Shown: in pieces, positions 9,440 through 19,237 of the stretch
How positions within the stretch are numbered: position 1 is the stretch's first letter
How the letters are laid out: every line of letters starts with the position of its first letter
Assembly (NCBI GenBank): GCA_947631995.1
Contig: CANRNT010000004.1
Span: 1-64,000, forward strand
DNA length: 64,000 nt
Reading direction: 5' to 3'
Source of the DNA: an uncultured Clostridia bacterium
GTDB lineage: Bacteria > Bacillota > Clostridia > Oscillospirales > Ruminococcaceae
Notes under the pieces: generated by a model
What the model saw: the letters and a program-made list of their open reading frames with translations, nothing else
Databases searched by the model: none
Told to the model about the DNA's origin: nothing
Made by a program: the position numbers and the translations under genes

Positions 9440-10909
9440 AGCGGTGATCCCTTCCTTTCTGTCAATGTTTTGTTTTCTTATCATACCGCAGGCGGTCTCT
9501 ACCACATTGCGGTGATCATAGCTTTTATCATACGCTAAAGGGTTTGAAGCCTTTCTGTAAAGTGCGTTTACAATATCTTTCGGCAGCGGTCTGCCCTGCG
9601 TTATGTACGGTATCAGGCGAAGAACATTGTCTTTCAGTGTCTCATTTTTACACTCCAGACCTTTTGTCATTTCACTGCCGAACGCACAGTTTATTATCTC
9701 TTTCACGCTGAATGAATTTATCGCATGCTTTTTCTGCTTTGAATACCACCTTACAGCCGCGGTGTCTTCATGCCATTTTATCAGGTTTTCCATAAACTTT
9801 GAGCCTTCAAGCTCTGTATAAAGCGACACAGAAAGTCTGCCGGTTGTGGCAGCGTCAACGCACATAAGCATTATCTTTGTATTTACGGGCATTTCGCCAT
9901 TACTGCCCAAAATTCTTTTTCTCAAAAGTTCACAGTATATCTTCTGAGTATCAATGACCGGCGCATCTTCTTCAAAAATATCATCGTCCAAAATACCCGC
10001 GCTCTGTATATCTGGCAGCGGCTGCATCGTGCTTGCCCAAACTACCATTGTAAGCGTGTCAAACGACATTCCCTGCCGCTGTATCAGCCATTTCAGAGCG
10101 TTGTGCATCTTCTGCGAAAAATCATACGAAAGCGTCAGCGCTTCATCAGAGCTCGTAAATCGCCCACGGTATGTAAAGCCGCTGTCATCATTTGCAGAGA
10201 TAAGCTTTGCCTTGTCGTTTGTGCTTCTTATCTTTGACGGGTGTTTTGAGGCAACGGGCAATACTTTACCTGTTGCATAGCAAAGCTGCGTGTCCGTCAT
10301 CTGAGATGCGTTCCACTCTATGAACGCATCAGAAAGCGTTTTGCTTTTCCACGTCTGCGGCTCGTCCAAGCCGTTTATCCTGAATCTTACAAAAGAATCT
10401 TCCTGCGCTATCCCTGCTATCTTCACGCCGCTTTCAAACTTGCCCGTCTCGCCGTTTAACTTCAACACGCCGCACGCAGCAAGGTCTTTCATCATGCGAT
10501 TTTTTGAGATGTATTTATACAGGGCGTCTACGGCAGGGTGAGTGTAAGCGCTTTCATGCCACGCCTGCAACCCATTTGAATACGCAAGAAAGTATTCGCT
10601 GTTGTCCGATTTTTTACCCTCTGCAAATTCTCCATAGTCCCCTGCTATATACACCAGCTTGTCCGCAAAAGGCATAGGATTTATACCGTTTGCTCGGGCA
10701 GCTGAATCCTCTGTAACAAGGATAAGCGTATTTTTGCCTTCTTCTTTTCCAAGACCGCGCGCAGTAACAAATTCGCCTTGCGCATCAAGCGTTACTTCTA
10801 TCTGCGCATTTGCAGTAGAATGTGAAACAGGCATCAAAGCTATACCGTCGTCTGTTTCTTTGCCGTACTGCGTTTCATATACGCTGTAGAGTTCATTCTC
10901 CCAGCTCAT
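9080..10909 (-). CDS. cas8c: Cascade large subunit Cas8c (Csd1 family)
   Basis: This 609-residue protein is the type I-C large subunit, which recognises the TTC PAM and helps recruit Cas3. The N terminus and overall length match Csd1 proteins. The start at 10909 lies within the end of cas5c (17-nt overlap), which suggests coupling. The C-terminal 119 residues form the helical region that is also made separately as the small subunit Cas11c from an internal start at 9439. No frameshift or internal stop was seen. Confidence 0.96.
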   Translation of the reverse strand: MSWENELYSVYETQYGKETDDGIALMPVSHSTANAQIEVTLDAQGEFVTARGLGKEEGKNTLILVTEDSAARANGINPMPFADKLVYIAGDYGEFAEGKKSDNSEYFLAYSNGLQAWHESAYTHPAVDALYKYISKNRMMKDLAACGVLKLNGETGKFESGVKIAGIAQEDSFVRFRINGLDEPQTWKSKTLSDAFIEWNASQMTDTQLCYATGKVLPVASKHPSKIRSTNDKAKLISANDDSGFTYRGRFTSSDEALTLSYDFSQKMHNALKWLIQRQGMSFDTLTMVVWASTMQPLPDIQSAGILDDDIFEEDAPVIDTQKIYCELLRKRILGSNGEMPVNTKIMLMCVDAATTGRLSVSLYTELEGSKFMENLIKWHEDTAAVRWYSKQKKHAINSFSVKEIINCAFGSEMTKGLECKNETLKDNVLRLIPYITQGRPLPKDIVNALYRKASNPLAYDKSYDHRNVVETACGMIRKQNIDRKEGITAMAYDPTITDRSYLYGCLLAVADAAERDSYENDGDRVTNARRYWSAFSGRPYRTWGIIEERLRPYLDKLGKKSVRYEKMMNELMDKMGIEQFSDNSALSPAYLLGYHHYTNKIYTKKVEE

Positions 10910-11663
10910 TCACATCACCTCCCAAAAGGTCATCGACAGCCGAAAAGTTATTCTTGTCCTCACCAAAAGGCTTTATATTCATTTTGCGTATATGCCTTTT
11001 TATGGTACATTCTTCGGGCGGGATAAAGTCTATCACGCCGTTTTTCATTACTGGCTGCCAGAACCTCACCGTCATCATGCCTTTGTCTTCGTCAAGAACC
11101 GCTTCGTCTGCGTATGTTATCCCGTGGTACATAAGGCTGTAAGGTATCTCGGGCACATCGTCATATGCGCCCTTGCCGCTGTCAAATCCGCACGGCTCAA
11201 CATATCCCTGACATTCCCTTGTACCAAGGAAAATATCACGCCTTCCGCCGCGTTCTATCATGCGCTTTGCAATTGCAAGGTGCTTTTGAAAATTGCGGTC
11301 GCCTTCCAGTTCGGGGCGGTTCATATTCCACTCAAAATGCGCCTTTACATGATAGCACACATCTTCAAGATATGTATAGTACGCTAAGTCATTTCCGCCG
11401 CTGAATTTTATAGGTCTTACACCCCTGCGGTAAGTGCTTATCGGGTTCATCACCCTTACACTATCAACATACCAAATTATGGTAGGCTTCCAGTATATGC
11501 TATGCAATACGCCTTTGAGAGCCTCATAGGTCGGTATCATATAAGTGCAGCGCTCACCGCCTGATTTTGTAAGAACATCTGTAAACAGCGCCTGCTTGCC
11601 ATACACCTTGAATTCAACACTATTTTGTGATGTCGGTCTGCTCACATCGCTCACTCCTTTCAT
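10893..11663 (-). CDS. cas5c: Cas5c (Cas5d), crRNA-processing endonuclease of Cascade I-C
   Basis: This 256-residue RAMP protein cuts pre-crRNA in type I-C, which lacks Cas6, and then stays bound to the 5' handle. The N-terminal strand (VEFKVYGKQALF) and the segment CTYMIPTYEALKGVL are characteristic. Tyr46 falls where the catalytic tyrosine of Bacillus halodurans Cas5d is reported, and a Lys/His pair in VKAHFEWN (Lys107, His109) is a plausible remainder of the active site. The start at 11663 overlaps the cas3 stop by 4 nt; its 3' end overlaps cas8c by 17 nt. Confidence 0.96.
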   Translation of the reverse strand: MKGVSDVSRPTSQNSVEFKVYGKQALFTDVLTKSGGERCTYMIPTYEALKGVLHSIYWKPTIIWYVDSVRVMNPISTYRRGVRPIKFSGGNDLAYYTYLEDVCYHVKAHFEWNMNRPELEGDRNFQKHLAIAKRMIERGGRRDIFLGTRECQGYVEPCGFDSGKGAYDDVPEIPYSLMYHGITYADEAVLDEDKGMMTVRFWQPVMKNGVIDFIPPEECTIKRHIRKMNIKPFGEDKNNFSAVDDLLGGDVNELGE

Positions 11664-14017
11664 AAAATTATAGCACCGTCTGCCGTAGGCTCATCGGTCA
11701 TGCCGTATTCGCTGCCGTAGTATCTCTCATCAAGAGCATATACTCCCGACTTTAGCGCGAACACCGCACCGAGCGATGAAAGCTCGTTAAGCTTTCGGTT
11801 GTTTACATTTACCATATACTGCTGAGCCTTTCTCATAAGTACATTTACCTGCGTCGGCGTGTGAAATTCATTCAACTGCGCTATAAGCTGCTTCGCCTCA
11901 TCGTTGTAAGGCGCTATAACACCGCTGCCGAATTCATCTATCACCGAAAAATTCTGCCCTGCCGTCTTGAATGCCTGCGAAGTCATATCCGGCTGACGTC
12001 TTCCGCAAACCGTGCTTCTTTCGCTGTCAAGAGACAAAAGTTCAACAAGATCCGTCCTAGGTTGCTTTATGGGAAATCCCAACTTATCTTTGTTTTCACC
12101 GTAAAACTTGTCAAAATACTTCGCCATAAATTCCACGCCGAGCATATCTGTATCATCTGTAACGCCGCCCAGCAGATCTCTTGAAACGTCTTGCGCGCTT
12201 TGTATATCGCTAAGACCGACAAGCTTTTCTTCACTTAAATTCACAAGATACACGGGGCATATCCTGCCTTTCTCACCATGGCGGTTGCATCTTCCTGCCG
12301 CCTGTGCCGCGCTGTCCATTCCTGCCAGAGAACGCACCACGCACCCGAAAGAAACGTCCACTCCTGCTTCAATAAGCTGTGTTGAAACGCATATCACAGG
12401 CTCGTTGTTTTTAAGCTTTTGTCTCAGAAATTTTATAGTTTCTCTCCTGTGCTGAGGGCACATATTCGTGCTCAGATGCACCGTCTCAACGTCTGTAATA
12501 CGCCTTATCTGCTGATAAAGTGCCTTTGCGGCAGACTTTGTATTCACTATCGCCAGAAGGCTTGTATACTCTTTCTGCTTGTCCGCACACAGCCGCGCAG
12601 TTTCTTGAAAAGTAATGCCGCCCGATGTTACTAAGTTTATAATTTCTGTACGCTTGAAAACTTCAAGGTCTTCAGTAATATCACCCGTCATAGAGCTTTC
12701 GTCTATCAGCAGCGGATAGCCTTTCAGCTTTTCAAACTGCGGCTGAGTTGCAGAGCACAGCACCACAGCCGCTCCGCATATGCGCGTAAGATAATTTATC
12801 GCCAGATCAAACAGCCACACGCACTTTATCGGCAAAGATTGTATCTCGTCAATTATTATCACCGAGTCGCACAGTCTGTGCATACGCCGCACCGATGACG
12901 TTTTGTCAGAAAATAGCGTGTTCAGAAACTGCACCATTGTTGTTGCTATAACAGGGCTGTTCCACCGCTCGCAATGAAGCTCGTAATTATAAAGTTCTTC
13001 ACCGCCGCTTTGCTCCATTTTGAAAGCCGCATCGGAGTGATGTTCCAAAAACATCTCATCTCCTGCAACTGAGCGTATCTCATCGCTGTTTTGCTCCAGA
13101 ATAGACAGAAACGGAGCAACATAAATTATTCTTTTCTTTCCGTGCCTGCGGCAGTATTCTATCGCAAACCGCAGAGAAGAAAGCGTTTTTCCGCCGCCCG
13201 TGGGAACAACAAGCTTGCAGCAGCCTACCTCGCTTTTTGCAAACTCATAGCACCGCTCCGAAATGCTTTTTCTTTGCATTGCTATCCTGCCGCGGTCTGT
13301 AAATGTGCTGAGTTTGTCTTGCAGTTTCATATTCATTTGTTCCCAAAGCGATGCAGCATCAACTTCTTTTTCCTCTGCCGCGCCCGACATAAACTGTGCC
13401 GTGTCTGTTCTGTCAGCATCTATCAGCATTGATGTCAGCAGACGCTCGGTCATTCCGTAATAAAACGCGAGAGCCTTGTTTTTGCTGCGGCTGTCGGGCA
13501 GAGCCATTTCGGTAACAAGCCTTTTCATCGAAGCTCTTATCTCTTCGTACTCTTTCTCTGCCGCCTCCAAAAGCGTTTTTATCTCGCCGCTGTATGAAAG
13601 CCCCTTGAAGTTTTCCGCTATCTGCGCATACCTGTCATCTTTACCCGTGCGGTAAAGATAATAGTCCTTGCAGTCCTCGGTTATCCAGTCGTGTAGCCCA
13701 TGGTGGGAAAGTATCACTCTGCCCAAAAGACAGGTTGTCCTTTGCATAGAAATATCGCCTTTTGTCGTTTCAAGCAGATACCTGGCGCCTGCAAAACAAT
13801 GATCTATGCTTCCTCTTGAAAATTTCGCGCTGCCGTGTATATATTCTTCAAAATCATCGGACAACTTGCCCATATCGTGCAGCAGTCCCGAAAGCGCTGC
13901 AAGCCTTTCCATTTTTACCTGCCCACCAAACTGTGCAGCGTATTTTGCCACATTTTTGCAATGTTCTTCAACGGTCTGCAAAGCGTTGTCATACTCTCGT
14001 ATATGCGCTGTATTCAA
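11660..14017 (-). CDS. cas3: Cas3 HD nuclease-helicase (type I-C)
   Basis: This 785-residue protein is the effector recruited by target-bound Cascade to unwind and degrade DNA. The N-terminal HD nuclease domain shows GLLHDMGKLSDDF near residues 43-55. The SF2 helicase follows with Walker A (VVPTGGGKTLSS), a DEIQ Walker B (VIIIDEIQSLP), motif III (LCSATQPQ), motif V (TQLIEAGVDVSF) and arginine-finger motif VI (AQAAGRCNRHG). All motifs are intact, so the locus can plausibly interfere. It is the first gene of the cas operon, 32 nt downstream of the -10 box of the promoter at 14050-14078. Confidence 0.98.
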   Translation of the reverse strand: MNTAHIREYDNALQTVEEHCKNVAKYAAQFGGQVKMERLAALSGLLHDMGKLSDDFEEYIHGSAKFSRGSIDHCFAGARYLLETTKGDISMQRTTCLLGRVILSHHGLHDWITEDCKDYYLYRTGKDDRYAQIAENFKGLSYSGEIKTLLEAAEKEYEEIRASMKRLVTEMALPDSRSKNKALAFYYGMTERLLTSMLIDADRTDTAQFMSGAAEEKEVDAASLWEQMNMKLQDKLSTFTDRGRIAMQRKSISERCYEFAKSEVGCCKLVVPTGGGKTLSSLRFAIEYCRRHGKKRIIYVAPFLSILEQNSDEIRSVAGDEMFLEHHSDAAFKMEQSGGEELYNYELHCERWNSPVIATTMVQFLNTLFSDKTSSVRRMHRLCDSVIIIDEIQSLPIKCVWLFDLAINYLTRICGAAVVLCSATQPQFEKLKGYPLLIDESSMTGDITEDLEVFKRTEIINLVTSGGITFQETARLCADKQKEYTSLLAIVNTKSAAKALYQQIRRITDVETVHLSTNMCPQHRRETIKFLRQKLKNNEPVICVSTQLIEAGVDVSFGCVVRSLAGMDSAAQAAGRCNRHGEKGRICPVYLVNLSEEKLVGLSDIQSAQDVSRDLLGGVTDDTDMLGVEFMAKYFDKFYGENKDKLGFPIKQPRTDLVELLSLDSERSTVCGRRQPDMTSQAFKTAGQNFSVIDEFGSGVIAPYNDEAKQLIAQLNEFHTPTQVNVLMRKAQQYMVNVNNRKLNELSSLGAVFALKSGVYALDERYYGSEYGMTDEPTADGAIIL

Positions 14018-14049
14018 GCTTTCACCACCCTTGTTTTTATGTTGTTTTT

Positions 14050-14078
14050 ATTATACACTTTCAAAATATCAAAGTCAA
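14050..14078 (-). promoter_or_regulatory. SigA-type promoter of the cas operon
   Basis: On the minus strand TTGACT (14073-14078) and TATAAT (14050-14055) are separated by exactly 17 bp. The predicted start is about 14043, giving a leader of about 25 nt before cas3. The near-consensus sequence suggests strong basal transcription. No obvious operator palindrome overlaps it. The stretch 14079-14180 holds no gene. Confidence 0.85.
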
Positions 14079-14185
14079 TATCTCAAATGCTTACTGTACA
14101 TTTATTCGTACTGCAAACATAAAGTTTGACGTTTTATACAAAATCATCACGCACTATTTGTCATAAAACAACAAAAACAAAAGAA

Positions 14186-14212
14186 GCGCTTGCTCCGGGA
14201 TCGGAGAAGCGC
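14186..14212 (-). terminator. Intrinsic terminator of the parE-parC operon
   Basis: GCGCTT/AAGCGC and TCCG/CGGA form a nested stem. On the minus strand it is followed by TTCTTTTGTTTTTGTT. It lies about 70 nt after the parC stop. Confidence 0.85.
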
Positions 14213-14282
14213 CTTTGTTTTATTCAGCAATAACATTTGTACAACTTGTTTTCTGTTTATCAATAACCCTTGCGGCACGCTT

Positions 14283-16535
14283 TTATTTGCCGTCGCCGAA
14301 CATGGAAAGCTGGTCGGGGTCTTCAATATCCTTAGCGAACGGACCTGCTGCCGGTATGCTGCGCACAATGAATTTTGAATACTTATCCGCGGTCGCGCTG
14401 TCAACTGCATATGCTTTTTCTACAGTTGACTTGGCTTTGAGGACCATTGCCGCAACGCCTATTGTACTGCGCGAGGACTTTGGCAGCATGAGCGCGGTAT
14501 CGAAAATTATCATTCTGCCGTTAGTGCTGCGCATGAGTATATACCCGTTCTCTTCGACATATATCAGCGACACGAGCTTTGACTTATCAGAATACGCGTT
14601 CGTCAGCTTTTTACGGTTGGTCTTTGTCTCGTACGCGCTGAGCGGAACTTTGGCCACCTTACCGTTCTCAAACACGAACAGCAGATATCCCTTGTAGTCA
14701 ACGGTAGGGACAAGCGCAAAGAAGCTCTCTCCCTCATCAAAGCCGAGCTTTGCGGGAACATAATCGCCCAGAGCGCTTGCCTTTGTATCTTCAAACTGCG
14801 AGGCTCTCGACTTATAGACCGTAGCTTTATCGGTGAAAAACAGAAGCTCTGTTTTGTTTGAAGCGTCAAATTCAGAGATGAGCTCGTCGCCCTCTTTCAG
14901 CTTATGCGCACCGCTCATTCTGAGCGACTGCGGTGTTATCTTCTTGAAATAGCCGCTCTTTGTTACGAATATCCTGCACTGATAGTCGGGATTGTCATCG
15001 ACCTCTTCTTCCGCTTCCTCCTCGACGGTGTATATGAACTGCGTTCTGCGCTCCTGACCGTACTTTGCGGCAACATCTTTAAGCTCTGAAATAATTACGT
15101 TCTTGACACGTCTGTCGCTGCCGAGGATATCTTCAAGGTCTGCTATATCGTCAATAAGGTCTTGGATATCTTTTGTACGGTTGAGTATATACTCGCGGTT
15201 GAGGTGACGCAGTTTTATTTCCGCAACATATTCGGCTTGTATCTTGTCTATACCGAAACCGACCATAAGGTTGGGAACAACATCTGCCTCATTCTCGGTA
15301 TTGCGGACTATTTTTACCGCCTTGTCGATATCGAGAAGTATCTTTTCAAGACCTTGCAGCAGGTGCAGCTTGTCCTTCTTTTTATCAAGGTCATACTGCG
15401 TTCTGCGCTTTACGCAGCCCATACGGAATTTTACCCATTCTCTGATTATCTCGTAAACGCCCATTACTTTTGGGTAGCCGTCAACGAGTATATTGAAGTT
15501 GCAGGCATAGGTATCCTGAAGCGGCGTCATTCTGAAAAGCTTTTGCATAAGCTTTTCTGGGTCGGTACCTCTTTTCAGGTCTATTGCTATATGCAGACCG
15601 TTGAGGTCAGTCTCGTCACGGATATAAGATATCTCTTTTATCTTGCCGAGTTTTACGAGAGAAACTATCTTTTCTATGATAGCTTCTATCGTGGCGGTAG
15701 GCGGTATCTGGGTTATATCTATGCAGTTTGCGGACTTATCATATGAATACTTGGCTCTGAATTTGAGCGATCCCCTGCCTGTTCTATAAATATTATCCAG
15801 CTCGCTCTCGTCGTAAATCATATACGAGCCGCCTGCGAAGTCCGGACCTTTGAGCGTTTCCAAAGCGTTATGGCTCGGATCTCTCATAAGCGCTATGGTG
15901 GTTTCGCACACCTCCGCAAGGTTGAACGAACAAACCGCGGAAGCCATTGCAACTCCGATACCGACGTTTGCGTTTACCAATACGGTCGGGAACGTTGCGG
16001 GAAAAAGAGTAGGCTCCTGCTGAGTGTTGTCATAGTTGGGAACAAAGTCAACGGTATCCTTGTCTATATCCTTGAACAGCTCCGCGCATATCGGCTCAAG
16101 CTTTACCTCTGTATATCGGTACGCGGCATACGCCATATCGCGCGAATACGCTTTTCCGAAGTTTCCCTTTGAATCCACATACGGGTGCAGCAGAGTTTCA
16201 TTTCCTCTTGCCATACGCACCATGGTCTCGTATATCGAAGCGTCGCCATGAGGATTGAGCTGCATAGTTCTGCCGACTACATTAGCCGATTTTGTTCTCG
16301 CGCCCTGCAAAAGTCCCATTTTATACATGGTATACAGCAGCTTTCTATGCGACGGTTTAAATCCGTCTATCTCGGGAAAGGAACGCGACACATTCACGCT
16401 TACCGCATACGGCATATAGTTTTTCTCGAGCGTTACGGGTATGCGCTCCTCGACTACCTGTCCTGCACCTTTTATATAGCCGTTCATAGCAGGAGCTTTC
16501 TTTTCCTGCTCGGACTGTTTTTTCTTTCTTGCCAT
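14283..16535 (-). CDS. parC: DNA topoisomerase IV subunit A (ParC; GyrA family)
   Basis: This 750-residue protein is the breakage-rejoining subunit of a type IIA topoisomerase that decatenates chromosomes. The winged-helix region holds NPHGDASIYETM, and the active-site tyrosine follows Arg140 (AAYRYTEVK, Tyr141). A gyrase-box sequence typical of GyrA (QRRGGKG) is not seen, which favours ParC over GyrA. The C-terminal part resembles the beta-pinwheel repeats. The gene follows parE by 28 nt, and the pair forms one operon. A gyrase-like role cannot be excluded from sequence alone. Confidence 0.9.
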   Translation of the reverse strand: MARKKKQSEQEKKAPAMNGYIKGAGQVVEERIPVTLEKNYMPYAVSVNVSRSFPEIDGFKPSHRKLLYTMYKMGLLQGARTKSANVVGRTMQLNPHGDASIYETMVRMARGNETLLHPYVDSKGNFGKAYSRDMAYAAYRYTEVKLEPICAELFKDIDKDTVDFVPNYDNTQQEPTLFPATFPTVLVNANVGIGVAMASAVCSFNLAEVCETTIALMRDPSHNALETLKGPDFAGGSYMIYDESELDNIYRTGRGSLKFRAKYSYDKSANCIDITQIPPTATIEAIIEKIVSLVKLGKIKEISYIRDETDLNGLHIAIDLKRGTDPEKLMQKLFRMTPLQDTYACNFNILVDGYPKVMGVYEIIREWVKFRMGCVKRRTQYDLDKKKDKLHLLQGLEKILLDIDKAVKIVRNTENEADVVPNLMVGFGIDKIQAEYVAEIKLRHLNREYILNRTKDIQDLIDDIADLEDILGSDRRVKNVIISELKDVAAKYGQERRTQFIYTVEEEAEEEVDDNPDYQCRIFVTKSGYFKKITPQSLRMSGAHKLKEGDELISEFDASNKTELLFFTDKATVYKSRASQFEDTKASALGDYVPAKLGFDEGESFFALVPTVDYKGYLLFVFENGKVAKVPLSAYETKTNRKKLTNAYSDKSKLVSLIYVEENGYILMRSTNGRMIIFDTALMLPKSSRSTIGVAAMVLKAKSTVEKAYAVDSATADKYSKFIVRSIPAAGPFAKDIEDPDQLSMFGDGK

Positions 16536-16563
16536 TTATACTTTCTGCCTTTCGATCTTATGT

Positions 16564-18546
16564 TTAAGAGATATCCGCCATATCCAGATAATCCTTGCCG
16601 TTTATCGCTATGAAATCCTTTCTGCCCTGCAAATTATCCCCGAGCAGCATATCGAACATATAATCGGTAAAGTCAGCCTCATCGGGAGCTATCTGGATAA
16701 GTCTGCGCGTTGCGGGGTCCATAGTGGTCAGAGCCATCATCTCGGGTTCATTTTCGCCGAGACCCTTTGAGCGCTGTATGGTATACTTATCCTCGCCTAT
16801 CATTTGCAGTATCTCCGCTTTTTCCTTATCGTCATAAGCAAAATAAGTCTGCTCCTTGGTGGTTATCTCGTAAAGCGGTGACTCAGCTATATACACATAT
16901 CCTTTTTCTATAAGCGTAGGCGTGAGCCTGTAAAGCATAGTAAGGATAAGCGTGCGTATCTGGAAGCCGTCGATATCGGCGTCGGTACAGATTATTATCT
17001 TGTTCCAGCGCAGGTTATCGAGCGAGAAGCTTGAAAGCTCTTTGTTGGACTTTGATTTGACCTCAACGCCGCAGCCGAGGACTTTCAGCAAGTCGGTGAT
17101 GATATCGCTCTTGAATATCCTGTCGTAATCGACTTTGAGACAGTTGAGTATCTTTCCTCTTACAGGCATTACAGCTTGAAATTCCGCATTTCTTGCCATT
17201 TTTACAGAGCCCAGCGCCGAGTCGCCCTCAACGATGTAAAGCTCTCTCTGAGATACGTCCTTTGAACGGCAGTCAACGAACTTCTGCACCATATTTGACA
17301 TATCTATCTGTTTTGAAAGGGTGTTCTTTATATTCTGCCTTGCTGTATCTGCCCTTTCGCGGCTGCGTTTGTTTATCAGCACCTGCTCGGCTATCCTCGA
17401 AGCCTCATCGGGGTTTTCTATAAAGTACACTTCAAGCTGATGTTTCAGAAAATCCGTCATACACTCCTGAATGAACTTATTTGTGACGGCTTTTTTCGTC
17501 TGATTGGCATACGAAGTCATAGTCGAGAACGAACTTGATACCAGCACAAGGCAGTCCTCAATATCTATGAATTTTATCGCGGCTTCATTTTTGAGATATT
17601 TTCCGTTTTGCTTGATATAGTTGTCTATCTGGTAGCGAAAAGCGTTCTTTACCGCGTCGGCAGGCGAGCCGCCGTGTTCAAGAAAGCTGGAGTTATGATA
17701 ATATTCGCAAAGCTTTATCTTATTTGAGAAGGTAAACGCAACGTTCAGCTTTACCTTATAATCGTCCATATCGGCTCTGTCCCTGCCCACTCTCTGAGCG
17801 TCGCAGAAATACACCGATGTGAGAGCGTCGTCCCCCGCTATTTCCTTTACATAGTCGGTTATGCCGTTCTCGTAAAGGAACACCTGCTCGTCAAAGCTGC
17901 CGTTTGCGTTCTGACATCTGAAAACGAACTTGACCTTTGGGTTAACTACCGCCTGACGCTTCAGCATTTCTTCAAAGTACTCTCTGGGTATAGCGATATC
18001 GGTAAACACGTCGAGGTCGGGCTTCCAGCGGTGCTTAGTGCCTGTTTTTTTAGAGCTTGTTTCCTCTTTTACGAGCTTGCCTGTCGGTCTTCCCTTTTCA
18101 AAGTGCATAGAATATCTGAAGCCGTCGCGGTTTACGGTAACGTCCATATATTCGGATGAATACTGCGTTGCGCACGCGCCAAGACCGTTAAGTCCGAGCG
18201 AGAACTGATAATTCTCGCCGTCGTTGTTGTTATACTTTCCGCCTGCGTACAGCTCGCAGTAGACAAGCTCCCAGTTGTATCTTCCTGCCGCTTTGTTGTA
18301 GTCCATAGGGCAGCCTCTGCCGAAGTCCTCGACCTCTATGCTGTTGTCGTTATAATAAGTAACGTTTATCCTGTCGCCGTAGCCCTCGCGAGCCTCGTCG
18401 ATAGAGTTTGAGACTATCTCGAACACGGAATGTTCGCAGCCTTCAAGTCCGTCAGAGCCGAATATTACGGCAGGACGTTTTCTTACTCTGTCCTCGCCCT
18501 CCAAGGCGACTATCGTTTCGTTGTCATAAGTTTTCTTATTAGCCAT
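16564..18546 (-). CDS. parE: DNA topoisomerase IV subunit B (ParE; GyrB family)
   Basis: This 660-residue ATPase subunit pairs with ParC. The GHKL ATP site is visible as EIVSNSIDEAREG and EVEDFGRGCPMD near the N terminus. The TOPRIM domain shows EGDSALGS and the metal-binding DADIDGFQ, followed by QRSKGLGENEP. GGAGG five nt upstream of ATG 18546 fixes the start. The first 8 nt overlap the end of the upstream membrane-protein gene, pointing to translational coupling. Confidence 0.93.
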   Translation of the reverse strand: MANKKTYDNETIVALEGEDRVRKRPAVIFGSDGLEGCEHSVFEIVSNSIDEAREGYGDRINVTYYNDNSIEVEDFGRGCPMDYNKAAGRYNWELVYCELYAGGKYNNNDGENYQFSLGLNGLGACATQYSSEYMDVTVNRDGFRYSMHFEKGRPTGKLVKEETSSKKTGTKHRWKPDLDVFTDIAIPREYFEEMLKRQAVVNPKVKFVFRCQNANGSFDEQVFLYENGITDYVKEIAGDDALTSVYFCDAQRVGRDRADMDDYKVKLNVAFTFSNKIKLCEYYHNSSFLEHGGSPADAVKNAFRYQIDNYIKQNGKYLKNEAAIKFIDIEDCLVLVSSSFSTMTSYANQTKKAVTNKFIQECMTDFLKHQLEVYFIENPDEASRIAEQVLINKRSRERADTARQNIKNTLSKQIDMSNMVQKFVDCRSKDVSQRELYIVEGDSALGSVKMARNAEFQAVMPVRGKILNCLKVDYDRIFKSDIITDLLKVLGCGVEVKSKSNKELSSFSLDNLRWNKIIICTDADIDGFQIRTLILTMLYRLTPTLIEKGYVYIAESPLYEITTKEQTYFAYDDKEKAEILQMIGEDKYTIQRSKGLGENEPEMMALTTMDPATRRLIQIAPDEADFTDYMFDMLLGDNLQGRKDFIAINGKDYLDMADIS

Positions 18547-18946
18547 TTGTTCCTCCCGTTACGCTTTCAGCTTCTTCGGCAGCCTGTTCATCGGCGTCCT
18601 CCTGCGCTTCCTGCGTATTTTCAAGCTCTTTGCTTTTCTTTAGATATATTATGATTATCCATACTACTATCAATACCGCTTCGGCTATCAGCAGCGCCGC
18701 TCTTGCTCCGAACGAGGTCAGGAACTTTTTGAAAAGTATATAATCTATGCCGCCTATATACAGACCCGCGTTTATAGGGTTAAGTCCTTTGAAAAATATC
18801 CACACGGCAGCGGGTACTATCGCGACAAGTCCCAATAACCCATCGGCGTTTGAAGATATCTGCCATAATTCAAAAGCGTCACCCAACAAAAGAACTGCAA
18901 TTGCGGCAGCAACCACTACAACTAGTGATATATAAAACTTTCTCAT
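18539..18946 (-). CDS. Small membrane protein upstream of parE, function unknown
   Basis: This is a 135-residue protein that I do not recognise. The start at 18946 is chosen over an upstream in-frame Met because GGGAGG lies 7 nt before it. Three or four hydrophobic segments are visible (about residues 6-22, 38-56, 60-75 and 84-103). They are followed by a cytoplasmic-looking tail rich in Glu, Asp, Ala and Gln. It opens the operon with parE and parC and overlaps parE by 8 nt. It could affect membrane association of the topoisomerase or simply share the promoter; the sequence does not decide. Confidence 0.75.
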   Translation of the reverse strand: MRKFYISLVVVVAAAIAVLLLGDAFELWQISSNADGLLGLVAIVPAAVWIFFKGLNPINAGLYIGGIDYILFKKFLTSFGARAALLIAEAVLIVVWIIIIYLKKSKELENTQEAQEDADEQAAEEAESVTGGTNG

Positions 18947-18986
18947 ACAATATCCTCCCATATCAAGCTAATGCACATACATATAT

Positions 18987-19015
18987 ATTATAACACAAAT
19001 TCGCTGCAAATGCAA
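18987..19015 (-). promoter_or_regulatory. Promoter of the membrane protein-parE-parC operon
   Basis: On the minus strand TTGCAT (19010-19015) and TATAAT (18987-18992) have a 17-bp spacer, about 40 nt upstream of ATG 18946. Confidence 0.7.
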
Positions 19016-19079
19016 GCATTTCAGAAAAGGCTGCACAACATTTTTTAGCGGCGTTCACACAAAGTTCAGTATATTGTTA

Positions 19080-19108
19080 TTGCAATTCGACAAAAGGTAT
19101 GATATAAT
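19080..19108 (+). promoter_or_regulatory. Promoter of carB
   Basis: TTGCAA (19080-19085) and TATAAT (19103-19108) are separated by 17 bp. Transcription would start near 19115, giving an untranslated leader of about 120 nt. Confidence 0.75.
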
Positions 19109-19140
19109 ATATAAAGATAAACAAATGTCGTTATATATTT

Positions 19141-19220
19141 GGCGATCATTAAAAAATCGCCAAAAAATTTTGCCTGTTTGATTTTTGGCTGTTCGCAGAC
19201 AGCTTAAAGACAGCCGCACA
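19141..19220 (+). promoter_or_regulatory. Structured 5' leader of carB, possible attenuator
   Basis: The leader holds a hairpin GGCGAT/ATCGCC (19141-19161) followed by an A/T run, then GGCTGT paired with ACAGCC further down. Pyrimidine genes in Firmicutes are often controlled by PyrR attenuation. I see two possible stems but no clear terminator with a long T tract, and no PyrR-loop motif I can assign with confidence. Confidence 0.3.
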
Positions 19221-19237
19221 GCAACGGAGGAATATTT

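Noticed and set aside
14090..14180. tracrRNA or anti-repeat near the cas operon
   Set aside because: No segment complementary to the repeat was seen, and type I-C does not use one.
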